Source: Adiantum capillus-veneris
Lineage: Eukaryota > Streptophyta > Polypodiopsida > Polypodiales > Pteridaceae
Reading direction: 5' to 3'
NCBI GenBank assembly: GCA_014529385.2
Contig: CM043969.1
Span: 71,457,676 to 71,507,675, forward strand
Length of the DNA: 50,000 nt
A model generated the notes under the pieces. The model had not been told where the DNA came from. It was given only the letters and a program-made list of their open reading frames with translations, and made no database searches. Below, in pieces: positions 24,615 through 33,652 of the stretch; the stretch's first letter is position 1; each line of letters opens with the position of its first letter. A program made the position numbers and the translations under genes.

Positions 24615-25166
24615 TTACTCTTGGGAGCTTTCGACCAAGAATAGGCTTTGAAATTCAAAACTCCCATCCTTGAAGAGAGGATTTGTAAAGGACCATACTA
24701 GCAATATTGGTTTTTTTTGCCATACCTGGGTGACCTTGGTTGTCAAAATTTCTTTTTGTTGTTGTTGGTCCCTTGGTTGAGAAGAATGGCTCGCTCCATT
24801 CCCCGTAACACTTTGTCTATCATGTCTTGACATCTCTTGAGAGCTAGAGATGACTTCAATCTTCTTCGTTATTTGTTGTTCTTTTGGCACCCATTTGTAT
24901 CTGCATCGTGTGATTAGCGTGTCTTTGCAGATATCCTTTGCCTTGACTGTGACATTGTCCTTGATTTTGCCTTCCGTGAAATTGCGATTATTTTCAAGCT
25001 GAAGTCGTTTGCTTGAAGAATGTTTACCTGGCATCTTTGGTAGCCAGATTCTCCAATTTCCTTGATAGTAACCTTGTGCTTGAAGAATTGTAGATGGCAC
25101 TTCCCATGATGTTTTTGATGTCGTATTGAGATGTACAAGAGTGCCATTTTTGGGATTATTTATCGA
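24615..25166 (-). pseudogene. Polyprotein C-terminal block with W-[LV]-P-K motifs
   Basis: In the same frame as the preceding block, after TGA at 25167-25169. It reads through to a stop at 24615. It contains AQGYYQGNWRIWLPK and, about 50 residues later, YKWVPKEQQ, the second and third copies of a motif first seen in the block before (EQGYYEGQKKLWLPK). The C-terminal 60 residues are Gln/Ser/Thr-rich. No catalytic residues are recognisable. The first in-frame Met-like codon here is GTG, so this is a continuation of the upstream frame, not a separate gene. Confidence 0.65.
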
Positions 25167-26411
25167 TCAAGTCCTATGTTTGTATGAAGGCCAGTTGGAT
25201 TTGAAATTTCCTGCATCCCTTTGGCGAGCCTTGTTGGTTGGTCTCCTTTGGCGATATAAATATGAGCTTTGTTGCTTTTGGGGATGCTGTTTGAAACCTT
25301 TATCCACCACATAAGCCGAGGTCTGTGGTTTTGGTAACCAAAGTTTCTTTTGACCCTCATAATAGCCTTGCTCTGCTAAGCTGTAGTGGGAGGCTATCCA
25401 TCCCATGTGTTTACCTTTCGTCAATTGGCTAGGATCATTTACCCATATTGGGTCCTTGACCTTGATTTCTTCAGCTTTGATGTAGACCTTTGAAGATTTT
25501 TGTCGACGATAATCTCGCAATGTAGGGTATTTTGGTTGAAAGATTTTCTTTGGAGTCTGTCTTTCATGTGGAAGCATGTGGTCAGTCGATGTCGAAGCTC
25601 TGTCTTGAATTTTTCGGGGCTGGATTGAAGACTCTGATTTAAGGGGCTGCTTCTGTTGGTAGGACATTTGTGGGCTCATTTTGGCTTTGCCTTTGTCGGA
25701 AGCCGATAATCTCGGAGCAGTAGTAGGCTGGATTTCTTGAGAGCTAGTCGTGATGACCATTGTTAAAAATCCAGGTTCTTTTGCCAATGTTTTTGCCCAG
25801 TGCTTGGACAAAATCAAATGTGTATTCATTTTGGAGGAATCCACCACTAGGAATTTGTCTTTGATTACCTTTGACCGTAGTTTAAGGGCAGCTTCTGCAA
25901 TCCCTAAACTTGTGACGGCTATTCCATGTGATATAGGAACCTGTACCTGAATTTCATACAGTTCTGTCTTACCTAGAAGTAACCATAGCCCATAAGACAT
26001 GACATTAGTCGTGGCAGTGCAATCTATCTCTGTTGTAAAGTTGAATTTTAGTTTCTCATACACATCCAACGAGAATTTAATCTTCTTGTTGGCTGCCAAG
26101 TAACTGATGTCCTCTTTGCTTTTGGTACTTGTCTTGGACTTTTGTGCCTTGGAAGCTTTGTCATCCTCTTGTATGTTGAACTTCTTTGTCATTTTACTGG
26201 TTGTAGCATGTCCCAAGTGCTTACTATCTTCTGTTGTAGCTGCTTGTTGGTGTTCATTGCTAGTTTCTGACTGTGACGCCTTGATTCTTGATTTTAGAAG
26301 CTCTCTGTCACTATTTACTTCTTCTAGCACTTGAAGGTCATTCAATGGTGACTTTTCTTCTTGGAAATGTTTTGAAGCTTGTGTAGCAGGATGTTGAGGT
26401 TTACTCTCTTC
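25167..26411 (-). pseudogene. Polyprotein block with degenerate retropepsin-like domain
   Basis: Follows TAA at 26412-26414 in the same frame and runs to TGA at 25167. The first 90 residues or so are Lys/Ser/Gln-rich. Next comes a domain with the shape of an LTR-element aspartic protease: TEIDCTATTNVMSYGLW where D-[ST]-G-A is expected (Asp codon 26022-26024), then VTSLGIAEAALKLRSKV, KFLVVDSSK and HLILSKHWAKTL where ILG-R/xxW is expected. The Asp is kept, but the Gly after it and the Gly of ILG are replaced, so activity is doubtful. The end carries the first GYYEGQKKLWLPK motif. I infer a protease-derived domain; it could be structural. Confidence 0.7.
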
Positions 26412-27821
26412 TTATGATGCAATGGTCACCGTGGCCTTTGGTTTCCATTGTTCCATGGGTTTTTGTAGAGTCTCTTCTCGAAAATATTCATTCATATCCT
26501 GTATTGCTTGTCCTTGGTAGTCAATCTTGGACTCAGTCATTTTCTGTTCTTTTGTGCATTGTATGTTTTCAGTTACATCTTCTTTTAGCTTCTCATACTC
26601 TTTGATTTGTTCAATCACCAATGAAGAGTCCACAATAGAAAATTTATTTGGTAGACTTTCAGCTTCATCCATTGACTCTATTTGCATGTCTTCCACTTGT
26701 GATGTGGCACTAAGATTTTTTGTTACCTCTGCCACCTCTTCTTGCGTTGGCTCACTATCGTCAGAATCTTGGCTTCTTTTGCTCTCGAACCTTGAACTAC
26801 AAGCTTCATCTTCATCACCTTGTGGATGCTCTGACTTGTCCTCACTTAGGTTCCTTAAACGATCTTGAATCAGCTGATTCAATTGATCTTTTTTGAAAGC
26901 CTGATTCTCTATGATAATGTCGTTGACACCCTTGACTTCAAGCAACTGTTTCTTGAGCCTATCTTTTGTGCTCTGCGACAAGATCTGCGTCTTTTCCGGA
27001 GATCTTGTTGGGGATTCTTTCTTCCATTCCCTTGTTGTCACTGTCTGAACTTTGCTTTTGGCTTGTTGCTTCTTCTTTTCCATGTAGAGATTTACTAGGC
27101 AGTCCTTCACTAAATGACCAATGGCACATTGGTCGCAATATGTTGTTATCTCAACATGTGCACCCTTTGGACGAGGCAGCGTTCCATAATACTGCTGATA
27201 ATGGTTTCCTATGGTATCTAGATACAGATATGACCTCTTCTTTGCATGCATGAACCTGTAGATTACGACTGACTTAGGTGTATCCATTGGCTTTGTCTCT
27301 TTATCCTTCATCGTCTTGTCCTTGAGAAGCTGAAAATAGCTTCCATTATTGCTTGCATACAAGATCAAATCACTATCCATGCTTTCTAGCAGTTGTGATA
27401 CTAATTCTTCCATCAGTATATGGTCTTTGACGTGGGGCTTTTGCATAGCCTTAGGGCTATGTTTCCGAGTTGATTTTGGCGAGTTCTGCACCGAGGGTGA
27501 AGATTGAACCGAATCTTTGTTTTCCGTTTCCCTTGATGGTGCTTTTGGACGGGGTCCAAGTATGTGACTTACAGGTTGCCCACAATTGCTAAACCCATCC
27601 ATATTTCTCACATTGGCTATTTCATAGTGCCTATCGTATTTGTCAACCACAATGACATCTGGACCTGACCTTTTACATTGGGCATTGTGAATTTCCAGTG
27701 GTATCTCCTCCGGCTCGGCATCTTCCAATGCTTCTTGAAATTCCACTTGGACTCCTAAAAAGGACACTGCTTCTTGTAAAACTGGACTTCTTAATCCCAC
27801 TCTTGAAGATATAGGGTCTCT
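26412..27821 (-). pseudogene. Gag-like block with atypical zinc knuckle
   Basis: Continues the frame of the N-terminal block after TAA at 27822-27824 and ends at TAA 26412-26414. The first clear codon of the open part is GTG at 27798-27800, so no independent start is needed. About 220 residues in is TYCDQCAIGHLVKDCL, a C-x2-C-x3-H-x4-C pattern that is one residue short of the usual retroviral C-x2-C-x4-H-x4-C knuckle. It is preceded by a basic and aromatic region (RFMHAKKRSYLYLD) and followed by an acidic Glu/Ser-rich stretch. The knuckle and its position upstream of the protease-like domain suggest a nucleocapsid role. Confidence 0.65.
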
Positions 27822-28715
27822 TTATTGAGTTTGAACTCCCCCCCTCCGAGATGTTAGCATCTGTTCAATGCCTGATGACATGACTTCTTGTGCTTTGTTA
27901 AGTAGCTCTTGAGACCGAGCTAGTTCTTTTTGAAGTTGTGCTATCTTCATAGGTGATACTTTTGGCATATTCCCTGTTTGTGAAATTTGGTGTGTTTGAG
28001 CTTTGTCTTGTGCTGGTGCGGTGCATGAGACTTGTGTCGTGTCTTTCCATGGGGTGTCTTGTGTTGTGCCTTGTTGTGTGTCACTCATTCGCGTAGTGAC
28101 AGCTGTAGGTGTCAATTCTTCCAGGTGCGTAGTTAGAGGTAAACCCATGACGAGATGGTATACATTACCACCTTTAGACATGTAGTCTTCTCCTCTTGAG
28201 CCAAACGCTTCTGCTATAAAGTAATTATTGTTTTCTACAGGAACTTCATGACTTGTGACAGCCCTGTAGTATCGACCATCTTCATCTCCATAGAGGGTAC
28301 CAAATTTGTGTTTTCCATCTTGTGATGTGTACAGAAAAATACTTGGAGGATATGCGTAGAGTTCTGTAAGTTGATCCTTGTACAACATTTCTATCTCATT
28401 GTCGATGTATTTTCCATGCCTCATGTAAATTGATCCCAGATAGTCTTCCATGAAATTTGGATGTGGGTGTAGTACATTCTTCGTTGTTTCAACTTCCACA
28501 TATTGAGATGTCCGAGTTTCCTCTATATCTTTCTTTGTCTTGATGTACAAATTCTGATTGTCATCCTCATAGCATGGCAGTCCTTTGTAGTATCCAATCA
28601 GATAGATCCGAATTTTCTCTCTTGTAATTTCTGTGGATGTACTTGAAGCTTCTTCCTGATTGGTCTGATTCCTTTGAGACGCCATTGCTTTCGTCTTGAC
28701 TCCCTTGTTGTACAT
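27822..28715 (-). pseudogene. N-terminal block of the unusual polyprotein
   Basis: ATG at 28713-28715 (a second ATG ten codons on begins MASQRNQTNQEE) opens a 297-codon frame to TAA at 27822. It is rich in Tyr, Glu and Asp: IYLIGYYKGLPCYEDDNQ, MEDYLGSIYMRHGKYID, TLYGDEDGRYYRAVTSHEVP. It lacks the W-x-x-x-L-x-x-x-F-type Gag capsid signature seen in copy B. The end has a short helix-prone stretch (QLQKELARSQELLNKAQEVM) likely to be coiled coil. By position it should be Gag or a Gag-associated protein. I do not recognise the family. Confidence 0.6.
27836..27848 (-). promoter_or_regulatory. Internal polypurine tract copy (candidate central PPT)
   Basis: The minus strand reads CGGAGGGGGGGAG, identical over 13 bases to the tract next to the 3' LTR. 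It lies inside the coding frame where it encodes Arg-Arg-Gly-Gly. Central polypurine tracts are known in lentiviruses and in Ty1; a role here is inference. Confidence 0.45.
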
Positions 28716-31700
28716 GTTCAGTGATAGCTCTAATTGCTTGCCTCAATGCTAATAAAAATTATTAGCACCCTTGTTTCGGTCTTTTTCGCTTGAGGTCCTT
28801 CAGCTTTTGTGGATGCCTTAATCTCTGAGTTTTATGAACTGGGCTTTGCTTGCACTGCTTGAACTTCTTAGCTCCCTTGCTTGCCAAGACTCATACTGTC
28901 TTGTCTAGCTGCTTGCTTTTCCTAGAGCTTTTTAGCAGGCCTCGATCTAGTGGAATCAATGTGATAAGTTATGCAACTTACCACTATACTGCAACGACTG
29001 CTCCCTTTGTAGCGATTCTTGAGTCGAGCTAACCTGTGTTCACTTTAGCACACAATCTACAAAATTCTATTTAGCTGGCAAACTTTTTCACAATGAATGA
29101 AAAAATCCTTGATGTACCTTTGACGGCCACACTTTTTCCTTGAGCACCTTCCAACGGGTGACCAATGGTTTTCCCAAAAGATAATTTCAATCTGCTAACT
29201 TAGCAGCCTTCAAAACCGTGACCGTTTTCTCACAATTCTTTCGAACTGTCGGTTTTAGACACTCCTGACGTCTGGATTCATTTTGAGGCCTTAAACGATG
29301 TTTTTTTCAAAGTTGAATTAAATGGTTGCCGTCATCATGCTCTAAGATATGTAGAGTTGCTCTCAGGCTACGTTTTGATATAAAAACTTTTCCGATCCGA
29401 TACCGTTTGTGAAAGTTATGGCCAAAACAGTAAATTACAGTTTAGAATGGTCAAAATGAGTCCAAATTCAATTTTGAAAGAAGATTTGGGATCTCTGTGA
29501 CATTGTGAACACTCTTGTATGGTCAAAATTATAGTTGGACCCTAAAACTGGCTTGGAGACATCCTACGCGTAGGATGTTTATATCCTCAGAATTTAACAA
29601 AATTGGGTCCAGAGACTCCCCTTCAGTCCAGCAACACAATGGTATGCTCAAAATTTTATTTGGACCTGAAAATGGCCTTGAGACATCCTACGCGTAGGAT
29701 GTCTTTTTGCTCAGATTTTGTCCAAACTTGATCCCAAGATTCTCCTAGTGCTCAGCAACCCAATGGTATGCTCAAAATTTTATTTGGACCTGAAAATGGC
29801 CTTGAGACATCCTACGCATAGGATGTCTTTTTGCTCAGATTTTGTCCAAACTTGATCCCAAGATTCTCCTAGTGCTCAGCAACCCAATGGTATGCTCAAA
29901 ATTGAATTTGGATGCCAATAGGTCAAGATTTAGGCTGCAAGAGCTTTTAGTGCACTCCAAGAGTAGGATGTCTGACAATTCTTGTCTTTGCTTGGTAAAT
30001 TGGCCAAACAAGGTCCAAATTCACTTTTGAAAAAAAATTCTGGAATCCTTGAGACACTTAGAACCTCCCTATATGGCCAAAGTAGAATTTTGACCACTTT
30101 ATGACCCTGGAGACATCCTACGCGTAGGATATCTTTTTGCTCTGTTTCAGCTCAAACTTGCACTGTAGCTTCCCCTTGATGTGCTAAACTCACAGCTATT
30201 TTTACTTTTTGATTCTGACACCTATAGGTTGGTCAAATGATCAAGAATCTGTTCCAAAAGCCTGATGTCTGTTCTGATGAATTCCCAAGTCAAATCAACT
30301 CCAAATTGGACCAAATTTGCCTAGGAGGCTTATCTAAGGCTATATGACAGCATGGTATGGTCACATGATAATTTTGGTCTCAGAATTATGCAGTAGACAT
30401 CCTACGCGTAGGATGTCTTTTTGCCCAGAATGAACCCAAACTGGAACCACAGACTCTCCTTAAGGTGCTGATCACTGTGGTATGCTCAGAAATGTGTTTA
30501 GAGTCCAAAATCACACAGAAGACATCCTACGCGTAGTATGTCTTTTTGGCATGTTTGACCCCAGACTTGTCCCACAGCTTCCCCTTGATGTCAGTAACCC
30601 AATGGTATGCTTAGATTTTGGTTTGGATGTCAAAAGACCCCAAAACTAGCTATTCTTGCCCTTTTCTCAGTCAAAAGTGCTAAAGTCCGCTTTGAACCCA
30701 ATTTTCTCACCCAAATGAGATGAAACCTCTCTCAGTCACTCAATATATCATGTAGATCATGCTCCTGAAGCCATCCTATGGTTTTGGTCTTGGAATAATG
30801 CCTTGGCACAATTTGGGTAGGATGTCTGGCAATTTCAGTCTATTTGGCCTTATCCTGTCAAGATATGGTCAAGTTCCCCTCTCCAGGTGAAAATAGGGTA
30901 AAACCTACCTTCTTCTGAACACACTGGTCAACTCAGAATTTCAAAAAAAATGCCCAGATCACCCTGTAGACATCCTACGCGTAGGATGTCTACTGTTGAT
31001 TTTTTGAAACTGAAGTGTCCCTGATGCTTCCTTATGCTCTCAACAAGTGCAAGTATGCTTCACAATTGCAAAAACATGCAAAAATCACTCAATTAAGCCT
31101 TTGCTGAAATTTTACGTTTTCTGACTCCGCCTTTTGGCTTTTGGTCAACAAAAATAGGGAAAAACACTCAAGCCAATATGTTACAAGGGTAAAACCTACC
31201 CTCTGAACACACTGGTCAACTCAGTTTTCCCAAATTCTCTGCCAAAAGTGCCCTGGAGACATCCTACGCGTATGATTTCTACTGTCTTAAAATGCAAATT
31301 TTTTCTGGCAGTAGTACTCCCTATGCTCTGTAGAGCTCTCAACAATAATCACAGAAAATTTTGGACTCCAAATCAGCTTCCAAACACAATTTACCATCTT
31401 TCCTACTTAGCATTTCCCACTTCTTTGATGAGCCTAATAGCAAATAAGACATGCATAAAGTACTATAGATCAACAATCAAGATATCCTACTTACCCTACT
31501 CCTACTCATCATGTGAGATGGTGATTTTGATGTCTTGGTTGCTTCCTAGCCTCACACGGACTCTCAAGTCAACCTACCACCACATCTACCACTCCAACTC
31601 CTACTCTCTACACCACAACCTAATACTACCTAAGATGGAAGATCCAGGCCAGACACATGCTCCCTAGACTCTTCATAAGACCTAGAGAGTCCACCACCCT

Positions 31701-31792
31701 CTGATCCTACCTAAATGTAAAATAGTACTCTGGCAAGCCAGAGGGACCTTTATCCTCAAGGACTAGTCTCGGTCACCTACTTAGGGCCCTCG
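28716..31792 (-). other. Long leader of the minus-strand element
   Basis: About 3.1 kb between the primer site and the first ATG, without a coding frame of note. It is built of loosely repeated segments (GTATGCTCAAAATT, GACCTGAAAATGGCCTTGAG, AACCCAATGGTATGCT) that carry the palindrome copies. The plus-strand ORFs at 29515-30030 are translations of these repeats. Confidence 0.75.
29558..31279. repeat. Eight dispersed copies of a 22-bp palindrome
   Basis: The core ACATCCTACGCGTAGGATGT, flanked by G and C, starts at 29558, 29682, 29806, 30112, 30396, 30521, 30969 and 31258. Copies at 29682, 30396 and 30969 are perfect 22-bp palindromes. The others have one to three changes. Spacings are 124, 124, 306, 284, 125, 448 and 289 bp. 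In RNA each would form a 9-bp stem closed by CGCG. Half-sites GTAGGATGTCT occur at about 29963 and 30817 and in both LTRs. Confidence 0.95.
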
Positions 31793-31810
31793 TCCCCGGC
31801 AGCGGCGCCA
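31793..31810 (-). promoter_or_regulatory. Primer binding site, Asp-tRNA type
   Basis: The minus strand reads TGGCGCCGCTGCCGGGGA, one base after the 5' LTR end. It differs at one position from the site complementary to the 3' end of plant tRNA-Asp that is used by some Ty3/Gypsy groups. Confidence 0.85.
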
Positions 31811-31811
31811 A

Positions 31812-32879
31812 TGTTGGACGGGTACGCCGTGACGGACGTCAGCATAGCGAGAACTCACCTAACATATAATGTCAACTGAGGACGAAGCTCGACCTGCAGG
31901 CGCGTGGAAGCAATCAAAGGGTGTCAACCTCTACTCGACCGACTAATGACTACTTCCTACAGAGATATCAAATCTACATGCCATCGGTTCTGTGAATGTG
32001 AGAGTCTCCTATGATGCTACCACAAGCCAAAAGCCCATTAGACGTTCTCGAAAAGTTACGAAACTTGAGGGATATCCTATCAACACCAATAGGCCACTCT
32101 CCCTAAGGTCCGTGACCAAAAAAACCTACTCAATACCCTCCGTGCAGAAAACGCGTAGGATGTCTGGCCGGTTTTTGCAGGTCGACGTTTCCGAAAACTA
32201 AAGTGCCTAATGTGTAGCTCTACTTGCTCTGATCGCATGGATATGCTGAAATGAAAAAACGGACAACAGTTACTCACCGAAACTCCAAAAGTAGCTCGCG
32301 GGTGAATCTGCCAAAACATAGACGAATGCGCGTGATGTAAGCATCAACGCGTAGCTCTCCTCGTGGGCAACTCACTTCTACTCTCCGTTTGTGATTCCGA
32401 CCACCGTAGCTCCTGTAGCACACACACACACACTCTCTCACTCTCTCGGAGTCTCCCAACGACAGAGAAGATCCGATTTATTAGAAGTATCCTTACAAAG
32501 CTTTAGGTTTTGGCTTATATACTAAGCCTTAGAAAACCTAATGTCCGACCAAAATGACCTGATTTGTCCCTAGGCTTCTATAGAGCTTAATTACAACATT
32601 GTGAGCTGGCTTCGCTCATCCAACAAGCATCTGTGGCCAAAATACAATTGGTGACTTAAAATATGAAGTTCCCGTAAACATTACAAAAGTGGCCGTAATG
32701 GCTCAAAATGATAATAACGGGATATTTGATGATGTCCATGAGCTTGTATCTTCACATTACAGCATCCATCTTCGTCTTCCTCACTTCATCAGCATCTTTA
32801 TTTGGAATCTTTAGAGAATCTTTGAGGGATCTTTATGGAATCTTTGTGGAAGCGTTGTTGAAAGGTTGACCTTTCAACA
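31812..32879 (-). repeat. 5' LTR of the minus-strand element
   Basis: 1068 bp, pairs with 22346-23417. It contains the half-site ACGCGTAGGATGTCTGGCCG near 32151 and a (CA)n tract near 32419-32432. TATA-like GGCTTATATACTAAG lies near 32511 but reads the same way on the plus strand, so a promoter position is uncertain. Confidence 0.93.
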
Positions 32880-32880
32880 C

Positions 32881-33652
32881 CTCTCTCCTAACGAATCCAT
32901 TCACAAATATGTAGACAAGTTTTGGGATTTACATCTCAAAGCCACTGTCTTCAAAAGGATGGATTTTGGAGAGCAAAAACAACAATTTTTGTGCGGGGTT
33001 AACTGAAGATATGGTGGAGTATGTCAACTCCCAAAGGCCACGCACCATATCTGCGGTTATACACCATACTATGGTGGCTTCTCGAATCAATTTCCAAACA
33101 GGGGCTAAAAGAAATTCTAAGCCCACGAAAAACAAGGGTTCTAATGAGCCTAAGGGGAAGGAAAATGTCCAAAAGTCTCCTAAGGGCAATTCCAACAAAG
33201 ATAAGGAGAAGGGAGTTTACAAAGGAAAAATCAAACTCTCTTCTGAAGAGCTTGAGCATTATCGCAAGGATAATCACTATTTCAAGTGTGGCAAGCAAGG
33301 GGATGCGTACCGCTCTTGTCCCCAAAAGAATACCCACCATGAGCCTCCTAGAGCTACCTTGGTTGAAATCCAAGAAGAGGAAGCTCACCACAAAGGCTCT
33401 CCTCTATGCCATGCTTGGGGAAAGGTAAGAGAACATGATGTTTTTATTCTCTTTGACCCTGGTTCTACTCAAAATTTCATATCCACAGAGTTGGCCACCA
33501 AGCTAGGCATCCAAGCCCATGAGATGGGAGATGTCCTACCCACAGACGGTGCTTTCAAGGGGCAAGAAGCTTCAGTCACTCCCTTAATCAAGAAATTGAG
33601 GCTCCATGTCCATGGACAAAGAGGACTTCTTTATCTCTCCTCTCAACCATGA
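32881..33652 (+). pseudogene. Copy B Gag C-terminus and protease
   Basis: Resumes the gag frame after the LTR element (NESIHKYVDKFWDLHLKATV). A GGGG run at 32994-32997 carries an extra G and shifts the frame; the next frame reads CAGLTEDMVEYVNSQRP. The nucleocapsid knuckle is YFKCGKQGDAYRSC, with the first Cys changed to Tyr and the His to Asp, so it could not bind zinc normally. The protease motif at 33455-33463 is D-P-G (Ser to Pro) in LFDPGSTQNFIS. A further frameshift near 33620 moves to the frame at 33606. Confidence 0.85.

Larger units (their letters stand above)
22346..32880 (-). mobile_element. Large non-autonomous LTR element with unusual coding frame and palindrome-rich leader
   Basis: A 10.5-kb element bounded by 1.07-kb LTRs, with target duplication CTCTC (22341-22345 and 32881-32885). 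One extra C at 32880 belongs either to the LTR or to the junction. Removing the element restores the gag frame of copy B exactly. Orientation is minus: an Asp-tRNA-type primer site sits inside the right LTR and a polypurine tract inside the left LTR. The interior holds a 3.1-kb leader with eight palindromes, one long frame (28715 to 24615) with three in-frame stops, and 1.2 kb of 3' non-coding sequence. No RT, RNase H or integrase motif was seen, so mobility would need enzymes from a partner. It resembles LARD or TR-GAG type elements in plan; the proteins are unfamiliar. Confidence 0.9.

Noticed and set aside
26107-27253. Plus-strand ORFs with Cys/Ser/Leu-rich hydrophobic text
   Set aside because: Antisense of the Lys/Glu/Ser-rich minus-strand frame; no domain or membrane-protein logic.
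24615-28715. Integrated pararetrovirus (caulimovirid)
   Set aside because: No RT, RNase H or movement-protein motif was seen, and true LTRs, a target duplication and an internal primer site are present.
29558-31279. CRISPR-like array of repeats with spacers
   Set aside because: Spacing is irregular (124-448 bp), the intervening sequence is itself repetitive, and the DNA is plant nuclear. It is part of an LTR element leader.
33021-33428. Alternative-frame ORFs over copy B gag and protease
   Set aside because: Shadows of the frame containing the nucleocapsid knuckle and protease motif.
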